Positions 1 through 4,123 of a stretch of 5,306 bases of DNA are shown here, in pieces (the first letter of the stretch is position 1; each line of letters starts with the position of its first letter). The stretch is from Gammaproteobacteria bacterium (GTDB taxonomy: Bacteria > Pseudomonadota > Gammaproteobacteria > SZUA-229), in the NCBI GenBank assembly GCA_016191795.1, contig JACPVK010000430.1, positions 1 through 5,306 of the forward strand, given 5' to 3'. Both the position numbers and the translations under genes were made by a program. The notes beneath the pieces were generated by a model. It saw nothing but the letters and a program-made list of their open reading frames with translations, did no database searches and had not been told where the DNA came from.

Positions 1-212
1 TGACGGGTTTCACGCGACATGCGATGCAAGGCGGTTTCTGCAATGTCGACCAGTTCAGCTCGGCGATTGGTATCAACAAAAGCTTCGATCGGCCCGGTGA
101 TAAATACCGAGGCAACACCGGCAAGAATGCCGATTAATACTATGACCATTACCAGCTCAACCAGGGTGAAGCCGGCTTCGGTAGCTCTGAATGGTATTGG
201 CGAGTTAATCAT
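1..212 (-). CDS. mshO: MshO-like minor pilin, N-terminal part (cut by window edge)
   Basis: The first 70 residues of a type IV prepilin-like protein are visible, running off the left edge with no stop. The start ATG lies 2 bases after the mshD stop. A 14-residue leader ends in Gly14, followed by F-T-L-V-E, so the prepilin peptidase site is G14|F15 and the conserved Glu is mature residue 5. A hydrophobic helix of about 20 residues follows. After it come residues reading FVDTNRRAELVDIAETALHRMSRE. That spacing of a short linker and an amphipathic helix ending in RMSRE is like MshO and GspJ-type pseudopilins, which have R-M-x-R-E here. Position directly after mshD also fits mshO. MshO is a low-abundance pilus component, probably acting in assembly or at the tip (known of the family, not shown here). 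The Shine-Dalgarno is weak (GAG about 12 bases upstream), so translation is probably coupled to mshD. Class is likely; the exact name rests on gene order. Confidence 0.8.
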   Translation of the reverse strand, partial: MINSPIPFRATEAGFTLVELVMVIVLIGILAGVASVFITGPIEAFVDTNRRAELVDIAETALHRMSRETR

Positions 213-214
213 GA

Positions 215-691
215 TTAAAAATAACTCGTGCGGTAACCAGTAATGGCTATATTGACAGGCATAGTGTCATGCGTCACCGTTACATCTACTCGACGCGCAG
301 GCACGGCGGGTGCACCCATATTTGCATCAGCAACGGCCACCGTTACATTGTAGGCGCCCAACCCCGCCAGGCTGTTGCCAAATTGGTCTATGGCACCGGC
401 GTTATCGTTTACGCAGTTATAATCCGCCACATCATCGTACTGAATACGATTGCCCGCGCCTTCTTCACAACTGCCGGTTTCACCACCGTTGGGATCGTTG
501 TAAGGCTTGAGCATAATTTCTTCGAGATAAGCCTGGGCAATAATAATGGCCTGCTGACGTATCATCGGGTCTGCACTGCGTGCGGTGTTTTGTAAAAAAG
601 CAAAAAGAATACCGCTGACTGCCGCTGTGAGCACCACAATTGCGACGATCATTTCCATCAAGGTGAAACCTTTTGCATGATGAAAATTCAT
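215..691 (-). CDS. mshD: MshD-like minor pilin
   Basis: A 158-residue prepilin. The short leader MNFHHAKG ends at Gly8, followed by F-T-L-M-E-M, giving a prepilin peptidase site at G8|F9 and Glu at mature residue 5. A hydrophobic helix spans about residues 9-33. The next part (AQAYLEEIMLKPY, 52-64) is the GspI/MshD-type pattern of helix end plus L-E-E-I. Two cysteines, C75 and C93, flank the YDDVADY segment (85-91), which is typical of MshD, and may form a disulfide. The length is in the usual range for the family. The start ATG overlaps the mshC stop (ATGA) and has no Shine-Dalgarno, so it is probably translated by coupling. MshD acts as a minor pilus subunit in the periplasm and inner membrane, with MshC and MshO as neighbours. 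I see no truncation or frameshift. Confidence 0.88.
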   Translation of the reverse strand: MNFHHAKGFTLMEMIVAIVVLTAAVSGILFAFLQNTARSADPMIRQQAIIIAQAYLEEIMLKPYNDPNGGETGSCEEGAGNRIQYDDVADYNCVNDNAGAIDQFGNSLAGLGAYNVTVAVADANMGAPAVPARRVDVTVTHDTMPVNIAITGYRTSYF

Positions 692-1164
692 TGGATAAAA
701 CCGGTGAGCGGGTGAATGATGATTTGCCGATTACCCGGGTTCACTGTAATGGTACCCGCGTTACTCGGCTCGCCGGACGTGCCAAAATAAAAATCTCCAA
801 AACCCGTCATAGTGACGCCACTGCTGGTGGTGCCGGTGTAATTGCCGGGCTTGTTTGGATTTATAACCGGGTTGCTGCCAAACGCAGTTGGTGGATCGCA
901 GGTGGTGGTATTGCCGTCAGTATTATCTGGATAGTGCAGTGCATAGCTGTTGGCGGATATAGCAACACGAATTGGACAGCCACTGGCAATGCTCAGTTTA
1001 TTGGCGAAACGAATCGCAGTTGTTAATTCCTGAGTAAACGCAAAGCTATCAAAATCAGATTGCTGGATAAAACGGGGGTAGGCAATAACAGACAGTGCGG
1101 CGAGTACCACCAGCACCATGATTAACTCAATGAGCGTAAAGCCGGCTGATCGAGTGCTTGACAT
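688..1164 (-). CDS. mshC: MshC-like minor pilin
   Basis: A 158-residue prepilin. The leader MSSTRSAG is cleaved at G8|F9, and F-T-L-I-E-L-I follows with Glu at mature residue 5. The hydrophobic helix covers about residues 9-30. After it, a GspH-like segment (helix 40-60, TQELTTAIRFANKLS) leads to a beta-rich region. Cys63 (SGCPIRV) and Cys89 (TTTCDPP) are a likely disulfide pair. The C-terminal FYFGTSGEP and NRQIIIHPLTGFIQ segments resemble the GspH/MshC fold, whose end reads as I-x-x-x-x-x-T-G-x-I. MshC is a minor pilin of the MSHA pilus, acting at the inner membrane and in the fibre. It follows the pilin gene after a 51-base spacer containing a hairpin, and its stop overlaps the mshD start. 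The Shine-Dalgarno is poor (TAAG, 4 bases before ATG), which suggests low translation. Its first 24 residues from the processing glycine match those of the pilin in 20 positions. Confidence 0.87.
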   Translation of the reverse strand: MSSTRSAGFTLIELIMVLVVLAALSVIAYPRFIQQSDFDSFAFTQELTTAIRFANKLSIASGCPIRVAISANSYALHYPDNTDGNTTTCDPPTAFGSNPVINPNKPGNYTGTTSSGVTMTGFGDFYFGTSGEPSNAGTITVNPGNRQIIIHPLTGFIQ

Positions 1165-1175
1165 GATACTTAGAA

Positions 1176-1209
1176 AGCAACCGTGCCCAGAGCTGTGGGC
1201 ACTGTTGCT
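1176..1209 (-). terminator. Strong stem-loop between mshA and mshC, possible leaky terminator
   Basis: On the minus strand the transcript reads AGCAAC-a-GTGCCCA, loop CAGCTC, TGGGCAC-g-GTTGCT. That is 6 plus 7 base pairs separated by one A.G mismatch, with a 6-base loop. It starts 6 bases after the pilin stop codon and ends 11 bases before the mshC ATG. The downstream tract is only TTTCT, so as an intrinsic terminator it should be partial. It could instead be a 3' end stabiliser for pilin mRNA after processing. On the plus strand the hairpin has no T-tract, so it is directional. The pairing is directly seen; the role is inferred. Confidence 0.7.
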
Positions 1210-1215
1210 ACGATA

Positions 1216-1602
1216 TTACGGAGGTGTAATAGCGGTGAAGGTTGCAGTTGTTCCAGAAGCTGTATGGGTGAGAACGCAGGGAGCTGTTCCACCGACAGTA
1301 GCATTTAGAGCTGTAGTAGCCAGTGTATAAGTACCAGGAAGACCGCCCGTCAATGTAGCCGCTACTTCGTTACAAGCATCCATGGCTGCGCCATTGGTAC
1401 AAGGGGTTGCACCGGCCGCGCAGGCTGCGTAGTTAATAGCTGAGCCTGACGCCAGGGCACCCGCAACACCTTGATTAGCACCAGCCTGAGCCTCTGTTTG
1501 CAGGTCTACATAACGGGGTATGGCAGTCACTGCCAGTGCAGCCAGCACCACAATAACCATAATGAGCTCGATCAGAGTAAAACCGGATTGTTGTTTCAAC
1601 AT
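1216..1602 (-). CDS. mshA: Probable major MSHA pilin (MshA-like; MshB not excluded)
   Basis: A 128-residue prepilin. The leader MLKQQSG is cleaved at G7|F8, with F-T-L-I-E-L-I and Glu at mature residue 5. A hydrophobic helix follows, ending at IPRYVDLQ (28-35), the segment typical of MshA/MshB pilins. The rest is rich in Ala, Gly and Thr, as in exposed pilin globular domains. There are four cysteines, C61, C68, C77 and C109; the common pattern is one pair. It is shorter than the roughly 170-residue Vibrio MshA (family knowledge). The start is well placed, because AGGTGA (1606-1611), a full match to the anti-Shine-Dalgarno, lies 3 bases upstream of the ATG. It is the only gene here with such a site, which supports a highly made subunit. 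Only one pilin lies between the membrane gene and mshC, whereas Vibrio has mshB and mshA, so the name rests on expression signals and order. Confidence 0.82.
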   Translation of the reverse strand: MLKQQSGFTLIELIMVIVVLAALAVTAIPRYVDLQTEAQAGANQGVAGALASGSAINYAACAAGATPCTNGAAMDACNEVAATLTGGLPGTYTLATTALNATVGGTAPCVLTHTASGTTATFTAITPP

Positions 1603-1605
1603 AAG

Positions 1606-1613
1606 TCACCTTT
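1606..1613 (-). promoter_or_regulatory. Strong ribosome binding site of the pilin gene
   Basis: The minus strand reads AAAGGTGA and then CTT before the ATG at 1602. AGGTGA is complementary to the 16S anti-Shine-Dalgarno sequence. The other genes in the window have no site or a weak one, so this one fixes the pilin start and suggests high translation of this gene. Confidence 0.8.
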
Positions 1614-1619
1614 AAAGTT

Positions 1620-1672
1620 CAGGCCGCAGCCTGTGTGGAGAATCCCTTCGTAGAGAGAGTCTGCCGCAGCAG
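1620..1672 (-). promoter_or_regulatory. Two small hairpins in the 5' leader of the pilin gene
   Basis: In the minus-strand transcript the first hairpin is CTGC-TGCG-GCAG (1661-1672). The second is CAGGC-TGCG-GCCTG (1620-1633). Both have the same TGCG loop, and both lie in an 8-base direct repeat, GCTGCGGC, exactly 40 bases apart (plus-strand copies at 1623-1630 and 1663-1670). A pyrimidine-rich stretch and AAGGGATTCTCC lie between them. The second hairpin ends 6 bases upstream of the AAAGGTGA site, leaving the site free. Whether these act as an RNA element or as DNA sites is not known. No known riboswitch consensus was recognised. Confidence 0.5.
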
Positions 1673-1674
1673 CT

Positions 1675-1704
1675 AACATAACAATATTAGTATCCAGTAC
1701 TTAA
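1675..1704 (-). promoter_or_regulatory. Weak promoter candidate before the pilin gene
   Basis: An extended -10 of the form TGn plus TATGTT (TG at 1682-1683, hexamer 1675-1680) has TTAAGT at 1699-1704 as -35, with an 18-base spacer. Matches to sigma-70 consensus are only 4 of 6 and 3 of 6, so this is one of several possible readings of an AT-rich stretch. The case for a promoter is mostly positional. This is the only long spacer before a gene in the cluster, and in Vibrio the pilin operon has its own promoter. Confidence 0.25.
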
Positions 1705-2318
1705 TTGTAGATCAGGAAAAGCCCAAGTGTTGCGTAAATACTTAGAATCACAATAAAAATACCCAGCGCTCGTGGATGATTAAGTAGTAGTTGATCCAGA
1801 TTCTGGTATTGCCTGTTAAGTGGTCGAGCAGCCTGGCGAGTAGATATCCAGCGATTGGCCCAGAGTTCGAATGATTTGAGACTGCTTGGGCGTAATAAAA
1901 TCGCCATGCCGATAATCAGCGTCAGTGTGCTGATGAATAACATGAGTATGCGCATCCAGTCGGCGAGTAATCCGGGAATCGAAGATACGTAACCCGAAAG
2001 AATGATGCGGAACATTTCCACATGGAAAATCATGGAAAAATAATAAAAAATATAGCCCGACAGAAGGGTGATAATGGCGCCTAGAAGGCGGTGGTAGCGA
2101 TAAACATAATGGTCAAGAGAATGCGATTCTTCCAGTGCTCTGGTTTGTTGTCTCAGGGAATAGGATTTCTGGAAACGTGAATTCCATTGAATAATGAGTG
2201 ACGGTCTGACGATCAGCAAGATACCGACAACAAGGCTTGTTACTAACGCCGCCAGGGTTAGAACATGGATCAGGTCATAGACTATTGCGACCAGAGTATT
2301 ATTAAATATTTCGTTCAT
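1701..2318 (-). CDS. Four-helix membrane protein with an internal duplication, function unknown
   Basis: A 205-residue protein that I do not recognise by name. Hydrophobic segments lie at about 9-37, 78-98, 122-142 and 184-203. The sequence is a tandem repeat: RPS (38-40), RQ (56-57), R60, L62, LD (68-69), HR (76-77), LG (79-80) in the first half recur as RPS (143-145), RQ (161-162), R165, L167, LD (174-175), H181, R183, LG (185-186) in the second. Each half is therefore helix, a basic loop of about 38 residues, then helix. The spacing is 105-106 residues throughout. The start ATG overlaps the stop of the upstream prepilin-like gene (ATGA) with no Shine-Dalgarno, implying coupled translation and a shared role. 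It sits where Vibrio carries mshB. A platform, sensor or assembly-factor role in the inner membrane is possible but only inferred. The coding sequence looks more AT-rich than the pilin genes. Confidence 0.78.
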   Translation of the reverse strand: MNEIFNNTLVAIVYDLIHVLTLAALVTSLVVGILLIVRPSLIIQWNSRFQKSYSLRQQTRALEESHSLDHYVYRYHRLLGAIITLLSGYIFYYFSMIFHVEMFRIILSGYVSSIPGLLADWMRILMLFISTLTLIIGMAILLRPSSLKSFELWANRWISTRQAARPLNRQYQNLDQLLLNHPRALGIFIVILSIYATLGLFLIYN

Positions 2319-2857
2319 GGTTTGTTCTGTATCCAGTTGTAAGCATCAATACTCTGTAAATGTACGCCCTGTATCATCGTTGCGGGGCCATTACGAACAT
2401 TATTGCGATAAATCAGTGATACCTGAAACCGGATACGCGGTGTACCGGCGAGCTCGGTGCGAAAATAATCGTGATTTTTAACTGTATAGACCAGAATTTT
2501 TTGAACAGGGTCAAAGTACCAGCTGTTACCGGGCGCAGATGCCGCAGCCTGGTCACTGTGTAATCCAATGTAGCTGAAGGGTACTTCAGCCAGGTAATCC
2601 ATGGGATTGCTGTTCTCCATGAGCTTGAGTGAACTCAGGCCATTATTTAATACCTGCTCCGCTACCTGCAGATTTATGGCGCTATTAATAGAGCCTGTCA
2701 CGTGTTGTACCGACACACGCTCCGCATCGACTTGCAGACGCATTAAATTATCAATGGCGAAGGTCATAAAAATACCAATTAACACTATCACCACAACCAG
2801 TTCAAACAGCGTAAAGCCACTATGTTTGATGCGACTGATGTTGCTATGAGTTAACAT
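2315..2857 (-). CDS. Prepilin-like protein in the mshF position
   Basis: Residue numbers count from the ATG at 2857, giving 180 residues. This start is preferred over a GTG at 2896, which would lie 31 bases inside mshG; the ATG lies 8 bases past the mshG stop, with no clear Shine-Dalgarno. The leader (MLTHSNISRIKHSG) ends at Gly14, then F15-T-L-F-E-L, so a prepilin peptidase site is present with Glu at mature residue 5. A helix of about 20 hydrophobic residues follows. The next helix reads ERVSVQHVTGSINSAINLQV (46-65). Later, NPMDYLAEVPFSY (74-86) and NSWYFDPVQKILVY (101-114) are followed by RIRFQV (131-136). This is a pattern I associate with MshF-like proteins and with pseudopilins whose beta domain ends in LVY. 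It contains no cysteine. Its stop overlaps the next start, so the two membrane-linked genes are likely co-translated. It might be MshF or another minor pilin. The pilin class is clear; the name is not. Confidence 0.82.
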   Translation of the reverse strand: MLTHSNISRIKHSGFTLFELVVVIVLIGIFMTFAIDNLMRLQVDAERVSVQHVTGSINSAINLQVAEQVLNNGLSSLKLMENSNPMDYLAEVPFSYIGLHSDQAAASAPGNSWYFDPVQKILVYTVKNHDYFRTELAGTPRIRFQVSLIYRNNVRNGPATMIQGVHLQSIDAYNWIQNKP

Positions 2858-2865
2858 GTTATGTG

Positions 2866-4089
2866 CTAACGCTGCGCTATTTTCATGAGGTCCCACAGCG
2901 GCAGGAATATACCCAGCGCCAGTACCAGAACCATCAGCCCCATGATGACTGTCAATATCGGCTCAATAATCTTGGTGAGATTCTGTACTTCATAGGCCAC
3001 TTCTCTTTCATAAAAATCGGCCACCTCATCCATCATTTCATCGATACGCCCGGTTTCTTCACCAACCGATAACATTTGTATAACCAGAGGTGTAAACAGT
3101 TTTGTGTTGATGGCGGCATGGGTCAGGCTATCGCCACGTTCTACATCATTTCGCATGTTATGAATTTTTGATTCAATAAAATCATTATCAACAGCGCGCG
3201 CAGTCACCGTTAAACCGGTAAGGATGGGCACGCCAGCGGTGTTTGTCATGGCAAAGGCACGCGCAAATCGAGCCAGTGTTGCGCGTAATATAATGTCACC
3301 AATGCGTGGAATTTTCAGTTTGTTTTGATGCCATTTCAATCGGCCAACATCCGTTTTTACATAGTTGCGTATGCCAATAAACGCAGCTATGGATATTATT
3401 GCAAGCAGCCACCAGTAATTAGCGACAAACTCTGATATGGCAATTATCAACCGTGTTTGTATCGGTAGCTCCAGATTAAAATTCCTGAAAACCTCGGCAA
3501 ATTTGGGAATAACCTTGGCCATTAAAAAAGTGATGGCTGCGATGATGGCAACGACTACTATTGCCGGATAAAGTAAGACGGATTTAATTTTTTCAAGTGT
3601 AACCTTGTCTGTATCAAAGTAATGGAACAGGCGGAGAAAGGCTTCATCAAGTCTGCCGGATTCCTCGCCTACCCGGATAATATTAACGAATAGTGAGTTG
3701 AATATATTAGGGTGACGGGCAAAGGAGCCAGCCAGGTCCCGTCCAGTTGATATATCTTCGGTAACACTACGGAGGGCTTCGGCAAAGATTTCGTTATGTG
3801 CTGATGTGGAAAGCAGGCTTAATCCCTGAACGATGGGTATGCCGGATTTTGTGAGTGCGTACATCTGGCGGCAGAACAAAATCAGGTCAGTGAGTTTGGG
3901 CCTGCCAAAGCCGAATTTTTTTAAAAGTTGTTGAAAAGAATCCTGCTGATTTTTTTTCTCGTAAATTTCAAGGGGAGTAATGCCGGTCGAGAACAGGCGT
4001 GACGCAATGTCTTCACTGGTGGCAGCATCCTGCTGCCCCTGTACATGCGCGCCTTTTGCATCACGGCCTGTGTAGATGAAGGTAGCCAT
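2866..4089 (-). CDS. mshG: MshG, GspF/PilC-type inner-membrane platform protein
   Basis: The start at 4089 gives 407 residues beginning MATFIYTGRD, the usual beginning of GspF-family proteins. An in-frame ATG at 4143 would add 18 residues, lie inside the mshE reading frame and have no Shine-Dalgarno. The protein has two T2SF repeats, about 67-190 and 271-395. Each holds an F-x-R/A-x-F/M pattern, then an S/A-G-x-P-I-x-x-G-L motif (82-90 and 286-293) and VGEESGRLDE (140-149) or VGEETGRIDE (342-351). Three membrane helices are likely, at about 171-193, 222-240 and 375-397. The platform protein couples the ATPase to pilin insertion at the inner membrane. The mshE stop lies 34 bases upstream. The spacer has only a weak Shine-Dalgarno. 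Runs of 8 and 7 A near residues 45-47 and 56-58 are possible slippage points. Confidence 0.93.
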   Translation of the reverse strand: MATFIYTGRDAKGAHVQGQQDAATSEDIASRLFSTGITPLEIYEKKNQQDSFQQLLKKFGFGRPKLTDLILFCRQMYALTKSGIPIVQGLSLLSTSAHNEIFAEALRSVTEDISTGRDLAGSFARHPNIFNSLFVNIIRVGEESGRLDEAFLRLFHYFDTDKVTLEKIKSVLLYPAIVVVAIIAAITFLMAKVIPKFAEVFRNFNLELPIQTRLIIAISEFVANYWWLLAIISIAAFIGIRNYVKTDVGRLKWHQNKLKIPRIGDIILRATLARFARAFAMTNTAGVPILTGLTVTARAVDNDFIESKIHNMRNDVERGDSLTHAAINTKLFTPLVIQMLSVGEETGRIDEMMDEVADFYEREVAYEVQNLTKIIEPILTVIMGLMVLVLALGIFLPLWDLMKIAQR

Positions 4090-4123
4090 TAATGTATCTT
4101 GTCGGTTATTGTGAGCAAGCTGA

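Noticed and set aside
1639..1650. A CsrA/RsmA binding site (AGGGA within AAGGGATT) in the pilin leader.
   Set aside because: Only one loose match to ANGGA, not in a hairpin loop, and the ribosome site itself has no GGA. Too little to claim.
1676..1697. A sigma-54 type -24/-12 element (TGG...TTG) before the pilin gene.
   Set aside because: TGG is present, but the -12 GC is missing at the required spacing (ATTG or TTGT instead of TTGC).
2855..2896. A GTG start at 2896 for the prepilin-like gene.
   Set aside because: It lies inside the end of mshG and lengthens the leader to 27 residues. The ATG at 2857 gives a 14-residue leader, which suits a prepilin peptidase signal.
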